A DNA stretch of 64,000 bases from Methylomonas sp. (GTDB lineage: Bacteria > Pseudomonadota > Gammaproteobacteria > Methylococcales > Methylomonadaceae): NCBI GenBank assembly GCA_002929135.1, contig PESC01000012.1, forward strand, positions 28,917 to 92,916, given 5' to 3'. The notes below the pieces were generated by a model. That model worked only from the letters and a program-made list of their open reading frames with translations. It did not search any database and was not told the DNA's origin. Below, piece after piece: positions 1-10,201 of this stretch. Made by a program: the position numbers and the translations under genes. Every line of letters begins with the position of its first letter. Positions within the stretch are counted from its first letter, which is position 1.

Positions 1-123
1 CCGGTGCTCAACCTGGGATTGCCCGACTACTTCGTCGAACAGGGCAGCCGTGAGCAGCTTCTAAGCCTGGTTGGCCTCGATACAAACGGTATCGTCGAAG
101 CGATTGAGGGATTTTGTGCTTGA
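1..123 (+). CDS. dxs: 1-deoxy-D-xylulose-5-phosphate synthase, C-terminal end (truncated by window start)
   Basis: Open frame from base 1 reads [40 protein letters not shown], typical Dxs C-terminus. Confidence 0.85.
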   Translation, partial: PVLNLGLPDYFVEQGSREQLLSLVGLDTNGIVEAIEGFCA

Positions 124-151
124 TTGCAGCACAACCAAGCGTCACCGGCTT

Positions 152-175
152 AATTCTCCCGAGCGGGAGAACGGC
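152..175. terminator. Hairpin (ttctcccgagcgggagaa) between convergent dxs and DUF2066 genes
   Basis: Palindrome ttctccc-gagc-gggagaa; weak T-tract, so function is tentative. Confidence 0.4.
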
Positions 176-212
176 ATTGGGGAGTAGGGGAGCTGTGCTG
201 TCTTTATGAGCG

Positions 213-1034
213 TTAGTCCGAGGCAGCCTGAGGCTTCACGCCGTAATACGCCGACAACACGTCATAAGCTCCCTGAACTCCGGCCTTGATCGTGGCCGTC
301 ATCGATTGGCAAGCACTATTCCACTGCTTGATCTTGCCGTCGAAATAAAACGCCCATTCACCTTGCCAGCACTGGTCTTTTCGCGCCAGATGCCCGGCCA
401 TGACTGATGGCACCTCATAACGAGCCGACACCGACAGCAACTGCCGGGCGTCGGCTCCCAGCACGTCGTTGACCGATATGCGCTGCCTTTCTTCCAGATC
501 CAGCATGGGGAATATCAGCGGTACGCCCTTGATTTTCGACGCCAGCGTCAGCGCGCTTTCGACATCCGGCATCGAGTCCGGGTCGTAGAATTGCCGTTCG
601 CCCGTGTCCTGATCGACCACCAGCCAAAGCAGGGTTTTTGGGCGTATGTCACCCCAGATGCCGACTTGAGCGTTGCGCATGACATCCATCAGCTTCTGTT
701 CATCGAATTCAACGCGAAGCAGACGGACATCGCTCTCAGTGTATTGGTCGGGCGAGATCAAGGAATACTGGAACTGCTTGACGTAATACGGAGCGTTGTT
801 GAGCACATCCTGCACGGCCTTGATTTTCGAGATGTCCTCGGCCACCAGTACGCGATTCAAAACGGCATACAAGGCCTGTTTGATGGCTAGTTCGCGGTCG
901 GCAGGGGACGGGCTGTTGGCAACCAGTTCGATTTCGTACAGGCCTTCGACTTCGGCGGCGTGCGATAACGGCATATCGAGCAGGAGCGCGATGAACGCTA
1001 ACACAATGTTTCGTTTCCAGCTTGCAGGGTTCAT
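213..1034 (-). CDS. DUF2066 domain-containing exported protein
   Basis: ORF 213..1142; start chosen at MNPASWKRNIVLAFIALLL (signal-peptide-like); divergent from purM, a common context for DUF2066. Confidence 0.75.
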   Translation of the reverse strand: MNPASWKRNIVLAFIALLLDMPLSHAAEVEGLYEIELVANSPSPADRELAIKQALYAVLNRVLVAEDISKIKAVQDVLNNAPYYVKQFQYSLISPDQYTESDVRLLRVEFDEQKLMDVMRNAQVGIWGDIRPKTLLWLVVDQDTGERQFYDPDSMPDVESALTLASKIKGVPLIFPMLDLEERQRISVNDVLGADARQLLSVSARYEVPSVMAGHLARKDQCWQGEWAFYFDGKIKQWNSACQSMTATIKAGVQGAYDVLSAYYGVKPQAASD

Positions 1035-1189
1035 TGACATCCGGCGGTAGTTTGGGTGGCTCATAGTTTGACCCTCGCCTTGGCGTTTTCTCGCAAAGAC
1101 AAGGGATTCCTGGCTAAGGCGGGGAGGCTGAGCGGTTGCCATAGTACAATATCGGGTATTTGCGATTTTACTTTAACGAGGATTTTTCA

Positions 1190-2236
1190 TTGAGTACGCA
1201 ACCGTCGGAACGCATGAATTACAAGAGTGCTGGCGTCGATATCGACGCGGGTAATGCATTGGTCGACCGCATCAAACCGATTGCGGCCAAAACCCGAACC
1301 GCAGGCGTCATGGCTGGCTTGGGTGGTTTCGGTTCATTGTTCGAATTGCCGCTGGATCGCTATGACAATCCGGTACTGGTATCCGGCACCGATGGGGTCG
1401 GTACCAAGCTCAAGCTGGCTGCGGAACTCGATATTCACGACACCATCGGCATCGATCTTGTTGCCATGTGCGTCAACGACATCGTCGTGCAAGGTGCCGA
1501 GCCTTTGTTTTTTCTGGATTATTTCGCCACCGGCAAGCTTCATGTCGACACCGCTGCCGCCGTCATCGCCGGTATAGGGCAAGGCTGCGAACAGGCGGGC
1601 GCGGCCTTGGTGGGTGGTGAAACAGCGGAGATGCCCGGCATGTACCAAGCGGGGGATTACGATTTGGCCGGTTTTTGCGTCGGCATCGTCGAGAAAAACC
1701 GCATCATCGACGGTAGCAACGTCAAGGTTGGCGACACGTTGATTGGCATCGCGTCGTCCGGCCCGCACTCCAACGGTTATTCGCTGATACGTAAAATCGT
1801 TGAACGCAGCGGCGCCAGCTTGAGCGATGCCTTCAATGGCAAGACACTGGGTGAAATCCTGCTGACGCCCACTCGAATTTATGTCAAGCCGCTGCTGAAT
1901 TTACTCGCACAGGTCGATGTACACGCCATGGCGCATATCACGGGCGGTGGCATCACCGAAAATCTGCCCAGGGTGTTGCCCGAAAGTTTGAGTGCAAGCA
2001 TCGATTTGTCATCATGGCAATTGCCCGATGTATTCATCTGGTTGCAGCAACAGGGCAATGTGTTGCGCGATGACATGCTGATGACCTTCAATTGCGGTAT
2101 AGGCATGATCGTCTGCGTGGCTGCCGAAGATGCGGAGCGAACCCTGCAAATTCTGGCGGAACACGGCGAAACCGCAGTCACCATCGGTGGAATCGTTGAG
2201 CGCAATGGCGGTGCGCGTGTGGTTTATTTGCCTTAA
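1190..2236 (+). CDS. purM: Phosphoribosylformylglycinamidine cyclo-ligase
   Basis: [17 protein letters not shown]..., [25 protein letters not shown] motifs; TTG start at 1190 preceded by aacgagga, or ATG at 1214. Confidence 0.95.
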   Translation: MSTQPSERMNYKSAGVDIDAGNALVDRIKPIAAKTRTAGVMAGLGGFGSLFELPLDRYDNPVLVSGTDGVGTKLKLAAELDIHDTIGIDLVAMCVNDIVVQGAEPLFFLDYFATGKLHVDTAAAVIAGIGQGCEQAGAALVGGETAEMPGMYQAGDYDLAGFCVGIVEKNRIIDGSNVKVGDTLIGIASSGPHSNGYSLIRKIVERSGASLSDAFNGKTLGEILLTPTRIYVKPLLNLLAQVDVHAMAHITGGGITENLPRVLPESLSASIDLSSWQLPDVFIWLQQQGNVLRDDMLMTFNCGIGMIVCVAAEDAERTLQILAEHGETAVTIGGIVERNGGARVVYLP

Positions 2237-2255
2237 ATAACCCGGTTGCCAGTAT

Positions 2256-2786
2256 TCAGCCGCCTATTCCTGACGTTTTGCGTCGCTTGTTTTTGACGCG
2301 GCGGATGTCGAGTTTGCGGCCTGCGAGGGTGGTTTCGCTCAGTAGTTGAAAAATGTCGGACGGCATGCCTTCGGGCAAGTCCACCAGCGTGTAATTTTCC
2401 CGAATATCGACATGCTGGAGGCGTTTACGTTCGACGCCTGCTTCATCGACCAGAACGGTAATCAGGGTATCGCGGTCGATGTGATGAATCCTGCCGACAT
2501 CGAGGCGATAACGAACGTTAGAGCGAGGTAACGACGAAGCCGGGGTTAGCTCGGCGACCGGTTGCTCGTGCTTGTTGCTGCGGGGTTTGGCGTCGACGAG
2601 ATGCGGCTGGCTCAGGTAAAGCAGCGCAGCAGCGCAATCGGCAGGGTCGAGGGCGAGCGCCTGGCTGGCCTGAAGAATCAGTTGGCGATGCGTGTCGAGA
2701 TTTTCTTCAGCAAAGACGCGCTGCAAGCGTTGTTTGATTTTTTCGAATTTGCGCGAATGAAAATTCACCCCATGCAATTCTGTCAT
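2256..2786 (-). CDS. Stand-alone DbpA-type RNA-binding domain protein (no helicase core)
   Basis: VRYRLDVGRIHHIDRDTLITVLVDEAGVERKRLQHVDIRENYTLVDLPEGMPSDIFQLLSETTLAGRKLDIRRV resembles the C-terminal RNA-binding domain of DeaD/DbpA helicases. Confidence 0.65.
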   Translation of the reverse strand: MTELHGVNFHSRKFEKIKQRLQRVFAEENLDTHRQLILQASQALALDPADCAAALLYLSQPHLVDAKPRSNKHEQPVAELTPASSLPRSNVRYRLDVGRIHHIDRDTLITVLVDEAGVERKRLQHVDIRENYTLVDLPEGMPSDIFQLLSETTLAGRKLDIRRVKNKRRKTSGIGG

Positions 2787-4084
2787 AACCGATCCTGGTC
2801 GATTTCGACATAAGCCTCATCACGTAAACGCCGCAGCCAGAGTTCGGTTTCTTCTTCGATTTTGCGTTTACGAATTTCGTCGCGGATTTTGTCTTTGCGG
2901 AATTGCTCGCTGTCATCCTGGGTTTGCCGTTCCTGCACCTGAATGATGTGCCAGCCGAACTGGGTTTGCACCGGTTGGCTGATTTCGTTGAGAGCCAGCC
3001 GGTTCATGGCCTCTTCGAACGGCGGCACCAAGGCGCCCGGCCCTACCCAATCGAGCGAACCGCCGTTGATGGCCGAGCCTTTGTCATCGGAGTGCGAACG
3101 CGCCATGCTGGCAAAATCATCGCCATCCACGATCCGTTCCCGCAAGGCCAGCAGGCGTTTTTGCGCTTCCTCGTCATCCACCAGTTCGTTGGTTTTGATC
3201 AAAATGTGGCGCACTCTGGATTTGGTGACGATGTGTTGAGAGCCGCCCTCGGTTTCCAGTATTTTGATGATGTGGAAGCCGCTGGGGCTGCGTATCGGAT
3301 CGGATACGTCGCCTTGGGCCATGGTGGGAACGATGTCGGCAAACAGCGAGGGCATCTGGCTTGGTGTGCGCCAGCCCAGATCGCCGCCTTTCAGGGCGTG
3401 GTCGTCGCCTGACATGCTGATGGCAGTCTGGCGGAAATCCTTGCCGCTGCGCAGTTCGGCGACTACGTGTTCGGCGGTTTCGTGGGCCTTCTGGATGGCG
3501 TTCGACGCGGCGCCAGACGGTACGGAAATCAGGATGTGGCCAACGTGATATTTCGACAGGGCTGCGTCACCGGCTTTGCTCTGGGTTTCGAGGTAATGCG
3601 CCACTTCGGCGTCGGTGACCTTGACGCGGGCGCCGATTTCGCGCCCCCGAAGCTGGTTGATGATGATTTCGTTGCGCAGGTTGTCTTCGAAGGCTTTGTA
3701 GTCCATGCCCTGATTGCTTAACTCATCTTTGAAAGCCTCTACCGACATATTGTTGCGCCCGGCGATTTCGGCTACCGAATTGCGCAGGGTTTCATCGCTG
3801 ACCTGAATGCCGGAACGGGCAGCCATCTGGCGCTGCAATTTGTCAACGATCATGCGCTCCAATACCTGCTTACGCAGGACGAATTCCGGCGGCATCATGG
3901 TGTTGTTGCCACGTAGCTTATTGGCGATGAGTGCGGTTTCCCGTGCCAGTTCGGATTCCAGAATCACATCGTCTTCAACGGTGGCCACGATGCGATCCAG
4001 CGTTTGTGACAGCGCCTGGGCACCATGCAGCGCCAGTAACAGCCAGATCAGAATACTCAGTGGCTTTGATTTGATCATAGTCAT
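2783..4084 (-). CDS. surA: Periplasmic peptidyl-prolyl isomerase SurA
   Basis: Signal peptide, LDRIVATVEDDVILESEL N-terminus, two parvulin domains; directly downstream of lptD. Confidence 0.95.
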   Translation of the reverse strand: MTMIKSKPLSILIWLLLALHGAQALSQTLDRIVATVEDDVILESELARETALIANKLRGNNTMMPPEFVLRKQVLERMIVDKLQRQMAARSGIQVSDETLRNSVAEIAGRNNMSVEAFKDELSNQGMDYKAFEDNLRNEIIINQLRGREIGARVKVTDAEVAHYLETQSKAGDAALSKYHVGHILISVPSGAASNAIQKAHETAEHVVAELRSGKDFRQTAISMSGDDHALKGGDLGWRTPSQMPSLFADIVPTMAQGDVSDPIRSPSGFHIIKILETEGGSQHIVTKSRVRHILIKTNELVDDEEAQKRLLALRERIVDGDDFASMARSHSDDKGSAINGGSLDWVGPGALVPPFEEAMNRLALNEISQPVQTQFGWHIIQVQERQTQDDSEQFRKDKIRDEIRKRKIEEETELWLRRLRDEAYVEIDQDRL

Positions 4085-4090
4085 GATGGA

Positions 4091-6991
4091 TCAGTGGTCG
4101 TCGAAATCGGTAGCTGGCCTGTAGCCGTTGAGGTTGCGTTGCAGGAACTGGTCGACCTTGTCGCCGAAACCGGTCAGGCCTTTCAGTTCCAGTTGCACGA
4201 AGAAGGCGGTTTCCGGTTGGGCATCGGGTGCGAAGAAGTTGGGGTTGAGCGCACCATTGATGAAACGACGGCCAATCACGCGCAAGCGCCAGCAACAGGT
4301 TTCCCGTTCCAGTCCGATGAAGCTTTCGGTGGTTTTGCTGAAATTGAGCGAGTATTGCCAGCGTCCCAAGCCATACCAGCCTGCGAGCAAGGGCCAGCGG
4401 AACGAGACATCGGTTTGCGAGATGGAGGTCGATAGCGCGGTCGGGCTGTCGAGTGGCGTACTGTCGCGAAAGCGGTAGCCAATGTCGAAAATCTGGTTGG
4501 GCTGATTGCGAAACTTCAACACTGCCATGCCGCGATTGATCGCATCGTGCTCTGGATCCCACTGGGCACCGGCCTGATACGACAGATGCCGCGTCAGTTG
4601 CCCGCTGAATTCGCTGATGAAGTGCGATACCTTGCTGGTGTGGTTTGGTGTATCGATCGATCGGGGGTTGTTTCTGTCGAACAAATCAACGGTCCTGTCC
4701 TGGAAATACACGATCTGACCCAGGCTGACCCGCAAGGGTTCCAAGCCGGTGGCTGCGTTGCGCAGGCTGGAGCTGGCCGCCAGTGTGATCTGGTTGGCGT
4801 CGGTGATTCTGTCCATGCCGCTGAAAACATTGGGCCGGAACAGGCTGAAATAGTTGGTATCGAATGCGGCAGTGTCGAAAACCGGAATATGGCTTTGATC
4901 CTTGCGCGGTATGTAAAGGTAAAACGCACGCGGCTCTAGGCTGTGAATGTACGGTGAACCACCAACCGAGGTTTCTCGCTCTAGGGTGACGCCGCTGTCG
5001 ACCGAGAAAATCGGCAGGAAACGACTGATGCTGTCGGGCTGTCCAGCGACTAAATGATTACTCAACTGATACTGGGTGTAGTGGCCGGTGAGTTTGGGGA
5101 TGACAAAACCGGCGGTCGCTTCCAACGGCATGCTGATCGACGGCGCGATGTTGATGCGTTGTCCATTGACCAGCGTGGTGTGCTGGAAATGCGAGAACTG
5201 GTTGTCCAGTGCCACAGCCAGTGGCATGTTGTCGAATTCATGGCCCAGGTTCAGCGCTACCCGTGGCAGCAGGGCGTAGGGCATGGAGGCATCGTCGATG
5301 GTTTTATCCACCGACTGGAAGTAGTGCATGCCGGCAGAAAACAGCATGTTGGGCCGGTTGTAGTTCATGAAGGCCGTGCTGGGCAGGAAACGGTCGGTCT
5401 GAAAGCCGAGGGCGTTGTTCAAATCGTTGAAATATTCCTTGTCCGACACATAATTCAGGTTGGTGTTGGTGTGCAGATGCTCGCTGAAGGTACTGATGTC
5501 ACGAAAGCTGGCGGCATAACGGCTGTCGTTCCTGAGTTGGTCGTAAGGCAGCAGTTCGGCGTTGAACGCGCCTTGTGATGTTTCCGTCAGGTAACGAAAC
5601 CGGTTGCGCAACATGCCGCCCCGCTGAGCCATGTAACGCGCGGTGATGGTGGTGTCGAAGTTGGGGGCGATGTTCCAGTAGAACGGCAGCGCTAGCTCGA
5701 GGCCGTTACGCTGGGTGTTGCCCCAGGTGGGTGTCAGAAAGCCGCTCAGGCGACGATTGTCGACCGGGAAGGAGATGTAGGGCGTGTAAAACACGGGTAC
5801 ACCCTTGAATTCCATCCAGGCGCCTTTGGCCGACCCTTGGCCGGATTCCCGGTTAATTTTGATGCGCGAGGCATGCATGATCCAGTCCTGATTGCCCGGT
5901 GGACAACTGGTGAAGGTGGCATCGTGATAACGCGACAGGGTTTTACTGTCGCGATAAACCGTATCGGCGGTACCGCGCATGGGGGCCGCAGGCAGAATGA
6001 ATTGGGCACTTCTCAAACGGGCTTCGTCTCTGCCCAGGCTGAGTGATACCGATTCAGCCGATATGGCCAGTTGATTTTCGCTGTAAATGACATTGCCCTG
6101 GGCGTCCAGCGTGTCGGCTACCGTGTCGTAGCTGGCCTTGTCCGCCAGCAGATGCTGGTCGGCACGCCGCAGATTGACGTTGCCGGCAAAGCTCATGATT
6201 TCACCGTCGAACATTTCGGAGAAATCGGCGTAGACATTGGTTGTTGCGTCGTCGCGCACCTCTTTTGGCGTCATTTGAGGCCTTGGTTTTCTGCTCGCCC
6301 AGTTGGAACAACTCTGCCAAGGGTCGTGGTCGAATTCCGAGCGCAACACTTCGAAGACTCGTTCCTGGCGGTGATTGAACGTAGGTGTCAACCAAAAAGT
6401 GCTGGGCACGGAGTCCGCCATGATTTGCGCTTCGCCTTTAGGGTCTGGCCCGACGAGATTACAGTTCCATTGGGTTTTCTCATCGCCCGCTTTGCAGGTC
6501 CAGCCGGTATTTTTGACCGCCGCCTGTGGCATCGCGGCGGGAGCTGTGATTTTTTCAACCACGGGCTGCTGGTTTTCCGCCATCCTGACCCGTATTTTCT
6601 GTCTGTCTGCGGACCTGCCGCCTTCGGGGACTTCGGCGACCTGCGGTGTTGCTTGAGGTGTTGGCGGTGTGGTGGTTGGTTTTACAGGCTGTGTCGCTGG
6701 TGACGCCGGTGCTTGTGCTGTCGCGGGCGCTGGTGTTGTGGCCGTGCCGGGTTGGGGTTGCTGTGAGCGAGTTTGTGGTTGTGGCGGTGGTGTTTGTGCT
6801 TGAGCCTGGGGGGATTGGCTTGGGTTCAGGCAAGTCCATTCGCCATTTTTGCCTTGCTCGCAATTCCATGTCGCATTGTTTGCGGCAAGCGCCAGTTCGG
6901 TGAACGATATCAGCGCCAGGCAGGTGGCATAGGCGCTAAATTTCATGGCGGAGCAGGCCGTTGAGCTGACTAAACGACGGGTTTGGCGCAT
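4091..6991 (-). CDS. lptD: LPS-assembly protein LptD
   Basis: OstA-like N-domain (YADFSEMFDGEIMSFAGNVNLRRADQHLLADKASYD), beta-barrel, C-terminal RYQYSLNFSKTTESFIGLERETCCWRLRVIGRR; adjacent to surA. Confidence 0.95.
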   Translation of the reverse strand: MRQTRRLVSSTACSAMKFSAYATCLALISFTELALAANNATWNCEQGKNGEWTCLNPSQSPQAQAQTPPPQPQTRSQQPQPGTATTPAPATAQAPASPATQPVKPTTTPPTPQATPQVAEVPEGGRSADRQKIRVRMAENQQPVVEKITAPAAMPQAAVKNTGWTCKAGDEKTQWNCNLVGPDPKGEAQIMADSVPSTFWLTPTFNHRQERVFEVLRSEFDHDPWQSCSNWASRKPRPQMTPKEVRDDATTNVYADFSEMFDGEIMSFAGNVNLRRADQHLLADKASYDTVADTLDAQGNVIYSENQLAISAESVSLSLGRDEARLRSAQFILPAAPMRGTADTVYRDSKTLSRYHDATFTSCPPGNQDWIMHASRIKINRESGQGSAKGAWMEFKGVPVFYTPYISFPVDNRRLSGFLTPTWGNTQRNGLELALPFYWNIAPNFDTTITARYMAQRGGMLRNRFRYLTETSQGAFNAELLPYDQLRNDSRYAASFRDISTFSEHLHTNTNLNYVSDKEYFNDLNNALGFQTDRFLPSTAFMNYNRPNMLFSAGMHYFQSVDKTIDDASMPYALLPRVALNLGHEFDNMPLAVALDNQFSHFQHTTLVNGQRINIAPSISMPLEATAGFVIPKLTGHYTQYQLSNHLVAGQPDSISRFLPIFSVDSGVTLERETSVGGSPYIHSLEPRAFYLYIPRKDQSHIPVFDTAAFDTNYFSLFRPNVFSGMDRITDANQITLAASSSLRNAATGLEPLRVSLGQIVYFQDRTVDLFDRNNPRSIDTPNHTSKVSHFISEFSGQLTRHLSYQAGAQWDPEHDAINRGMAVLKFRNQPNQIFDIGYRFRDSTPLDSPTALSTSISQTDVSFRWPLLAGWYGLGRWQYSLNFSKTTESFIGLERETCCWRLRVIGRRFINGALNPNFFAPDAQPETAFFVQLELKGLTGFGDKVDQFLQRNLNGYRPATDFDDH

Positions 6992-7085
6992 ACGACGTTA
7001 TTTCCAACCATATCCATTAGTGCAAGGGAAATCGAATAAAATGGCGGGCATTTTACCTTAAGCCAGCTTTTCAAATTAACAAATA

Positions 7086-8087
7086 ATGTATTTGCCTGAC
7101 TCAGATCGCCGCGCCGCTGCGCTTATCGATTGGTTGCAAACCGATCTTGGATTGCCTGTTCAGACGCTGGAACCTGCCTCCAGCGACGCCAGCTTTCGGC
7201 GTTATTTTCGGGTGGGCCTTGACGATGGCTTTCGCATCGTCATGGATGCGCCGCCCGACAGGGAAAATATCCGTCCGTTCGTTCGTATCGCCAGCCATCT
7301 GAAACAGGTCGGTATCAATACGCCGACGATATACGCCGAAAACAGCGACGACGGTTTCTTGTTGTTGGAAGATTTCGGCTCCGATGTGTTTCTGGATTGC
7401 CTGAACGATAACAACGCTGAGGCGCTGTATCGTCAGGCGCTTGCCTGTCTGCTGCAATTGCAAACCACATTGACGCCATCGAGCTGCCCGCTTCCGGTTT
7501 ACGACGACGCCTTGTTGCAGCGCGAGCTGGATATTTTTTACGACTGGTTTCTGGAAAAGCTGCTGGGTATCGTCATGCCGGATGCGATGCGTCGTGAGCT
7601 GGATCGCGGCCTGATCGAATCGGCACTGGAACAGCCTCGGGTATTCGTGCATCGGGATTTCCACAGTCGCAACCTGATGGTTGTGACCGATAACATGCTG
7701 GGCGTCATTGATTTTCAGGATGCCGTCATCGGGCCGATCAGTTATGACCTGGTTTCGTTGTTGCGTGATTGCTACGTTGCCTGGCCTAGCGAACGAGTAG
7801 CTAAATGGCGTTCGCAGCATTATCAGAGCCTCGTCGATGCCGGTCTTTTGGCGGTTACTGCCCCCGTGTTCGATCGCTGGTTCGACTGGATGGGTTTACA
7901 GCGCCACCTCAAAGCCATCGGCATTTTTGCCCGCCTGCATTTGCGCGACGACAAATCAAGTTATCTTGCCGACATTCCCAGAACCTTGGCTTATGTCAAC
8001 CAGGTTTGCGCGGCCTATCCGGCTTTGGAAGAAGTTCATGGCTTCCTGCGTCGCCAGATTTTGCCGGTTTACCAGGCCAGCCTGTGA
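7086..8087 (+). CDS. amgK: Aminoglycoside phosphotransferase-family sugar kinase, AmgK-like (MurNAc/GlcNAc anomeric kinase)
   Basis: FVHRDFHSRNLM and GVIDFQDAVIGPISYDLVSLLRD motifs; followed by murU with 4-bp GTGA overlap. Confidence 0.85.
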   Translation: MYLPDSDRRAAALIDWLQTDLGLPVQTLEPASSDASFRRYFRVGLDDGFRIVMDAPPDRENIRPFVRIASHLKQVGINTPTIYAENSDDGFLLLEDFGSDVFLDCLNDNNAEALYRQALACLLQLQTTLTPSSCPLPVYDDALLQRELDIFYDWFLEKLLGIVMPDAMRRELDRGLIESALEQPRVFVHRDFHSRNLMVVTDNMLGVIDFQDAVIGPISYDLVSLLRDCYVAWPSERVAKWRSQHYQSLVDAGLLAVTAPVFDRWFDWMGLQRHLKAIGIFARLHLRDDKSSYLADIPRTLAYVNQVCAAYPALEEVHGFLRRQILPVYQASL

Positions 8088-8749
8088 AAGCCATGATACT
8101 GGCGGCCGGTCGTGGTGAACGCATGCGGCCCTTGACCGACGTCACCCCCAAGCCGTTACTGAAAGTTGGCGGCAAAGCCTTGATCGAATACAGCCTAGAG
8201 AATCTTGCTGACGCAGGTTTCTGCGATGTGATTGTCAACATTGCCTATCTTGGCTGGCAAATCCGCGAATTCTGTGGGGATGGCAGTCGATGGGATTTGT
8301 CGATCCAATACTCGGACGAAGGCGAATCGGCACTGGAAACCGCCGGCGGCATTGTCAAAGCATTACCCATGCTGAGTGCCCAAGCCTTTCTCGTCATCAA
8401 TGCCGATGTGATTTGCGATTATCCGCTGGCGCATTTGCGCAATGTCGAATTCGATCTGGCCCATCTGGTGATGATACATAATCCGCCCCATCATCCGGCC
8501 GGTGATTTCAGTCTGGATACCGACGGGCAGCTTGGCCAAGGCGGCGAGCGATCACTGACATTCAGCGGCATTGGTCTTTATCGTCCGGCGATGTTCGACG
8601 GTATTGCCGTCAAGCCGCTCAAGCTGCGACCGGTTCTCGATCGCGCCATAGCTCAAAAGCGGGTGTCGGGCGAATGTTACGACGGCGTGTGGCTGGATGT
8701 GGGAACGCCGCAGCGCTTGCAGTCGCTGGCAACGGGCATGAAGCTGTGA
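8084..8749 (+). CDS. murU: N-acetylmuramate-1-phosphate uridylyltransferase MurU-like
   Basis: MILAAGRGERMRPLTDVTPKPLLKVGGKALIEYSLE nucleotidyltransferase signature; GTG 8084 overlaps amgK stop. Confidence 0.85.
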   Translation: MKAMILAAGRGERMRPLTDVTPKPLLKVGGKALIEYSLENLADAGFCDVIVNIAYLGWQIREFCGDGSRWDLSIQYSDEGESALETAGGIVKALPMLSAQAFLVINADVICDYPLAHLRNVEFDLAHLVMIHNPPHHPAGDFSLDTDGQLGQGGERSLTFSGIGLYRPAMFDGIAVKPLKLRPVLDRAIAQKRVSGECYDGVWLDVGTPQRLQSLATGMKL

Positions 8750-9111
8750 TGATTGGGCGAGGCACGCAGAGCGTGCTAGGCACTACGCATATTGCAGCCT
8801 GTTAGAATTGCAATGGTAGAGAAACATCAGGAGAGCAGGAATGACCGATGAAGAACTCAAAACGCTGGTGTTCCCAAATTTACCGCAACTGCAAACAGTA
8901 CGGCGCCCTCGCATCCTTCCACATCCATGACGACGCCAGGGAAGCCACCTTGCTTTCGTACTGCAACGCAGCGGCAACGTGTTACACACGCAAAGCGGCG
9001 AACACCTGACGGTGCTTTAAAGCATCGGGCCAGCATTAGCCACCATGAAAAACTTGCAACGAATCGGTTTATTTGGATTTTCTGCCGTTTTCGACGTAAT
9101 CGCCCCCAAAA

Positions 9112-10104
9112 TTGAAGAGGTATACATTGGACAAGCACGAAGCTGTATCAAAATCAACCGGATACGAAGCCGGTTGGGAAAAGGATGTTCTGGAGCGCTT
9201 GGCGTTTGCCGCGATCAACGAACAAAAAACCGCGCGGCGCTGGGGCATTTTTTTCAAAATGCTGACATTTGCCTATCTGGCAGTTATTTTGTGGATCATC
9301 GCTTTGCCCACCATCGAGAGCGATATGGTCGCCAACAAACCCCATATTGCCGTCATCGACGTGAAAGGCATGATTGCAGAAGGCGAATCAGCCAACGCGG
9401 AAGTCATGATTCAGGGCTTGCGCAATGCCGTGAAAGATAAAAACACCAAAGGCATCGTTTTGAACATCAATTCGCCGGGCGGAAGTGCGGTACAAGCGGC
9501 CTATGTCTACGACGAAATCCGCAGGCAGAAGCAAAAACGTCCCGATTTACCGATTTACGCCGTGGTTGGCGACATCTGCGCCTCGGGTGGCTATTACATC
9601 GCCGCAGCCAGCGACAAAATTTTCGTCAGTCCCGCCAGCATCATCGGCTCGATCGGCGCCGTGATGAACAGCTTCGGTTTTGCTCAGGCGCTGGAAAAGC
9701 TTGGTGTCGAACGTCGTACGCTGGCCGCCGGTGAACACAAAGCCATGCTCGATCCCTTCGCGCCGCTCAAACCGCAGGAAGCCGAGCACATGCAGACGAT
9801 GCTGAACCAGGTTCATCAGCAATTCATCAATGCCGTCAAACAAGGTCGTGGCGACCGCCTGAAGCAATCGCCCGAGCTGTTCTCTGGCCTGGTCTGGTCG
9901 GGCGAAGCCAGTATCGATATGGGATTAGCGGACGGTTTTGGCAGCGTTGATTCGGTGGCTCGTGAAGTAGTCGGTGTTGACGAAAAAATCAATTTCACCC
10001 CGAAAGAGCGATTACTCGACCGTTTAGCAGGGCGCGTTGGTACCGCTTTTGCCGGTGTGCTGGCTATGGTGGCCAAAAATATCAGTCACGAGCTATCTTT
10101 TTGA
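9112..10104 (+). CDS. sppA: S49-family signal peptide peptidase
   Basis: [25 protein letters not shown]..., [30 protein letters not shown] catalytic motifs; one N-terminal TM. Confidence 0.9.
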   Translation: MKRYTLDKHEAVSKSTGYEAGWEKDVLERLAFAAINEQKTARRWGIFFKMLTFAYLAVILWIIALPTIESDMVANKPHIAVIDVKGMIAEGESANAEVMIQGLRNAVKDKNTKGIVLNINSPGGSAVQAAYVYDEIRRQKQKRPDLPIYAVVGDICASGGYYIAAASDKIFVSPASIIGSIGAVMNSFGFAQALEKLGVERRTLAAGEHKAMLDPFAPLKPQEAEHMQTMLNQVHQQFINAVKQGRGDRLKQSPELFSGLVWSGEASIDMGLADGFGSVDSVAREVVGVDEKINFTPKERLLDRLAGRVGTAFAGVLAMVAKNISHELSF

Positions 10105-10201
10105 CGCTGCAGAGTGCGCTTTGCTAGAATCCGCAGCATTTTGGCGTCTTCGTTCCCTTTCCCGATTTTTTGTTGTTCACTCTCACCCTGGAGAAAACCC
10201 T

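Noticed and set aside
7101-7820. 239-aa minus-strand ORF opposite amgK
   Set aside because: Shadow ORF; amgK on the plus strand has clear kinase motifs.
10037-10201. N-terminal extension of gap in the ORF track
   Set aside because: GAPDH homology starts at [16 protein letters not shown] (10202), preceded by a ggagaa RBS.
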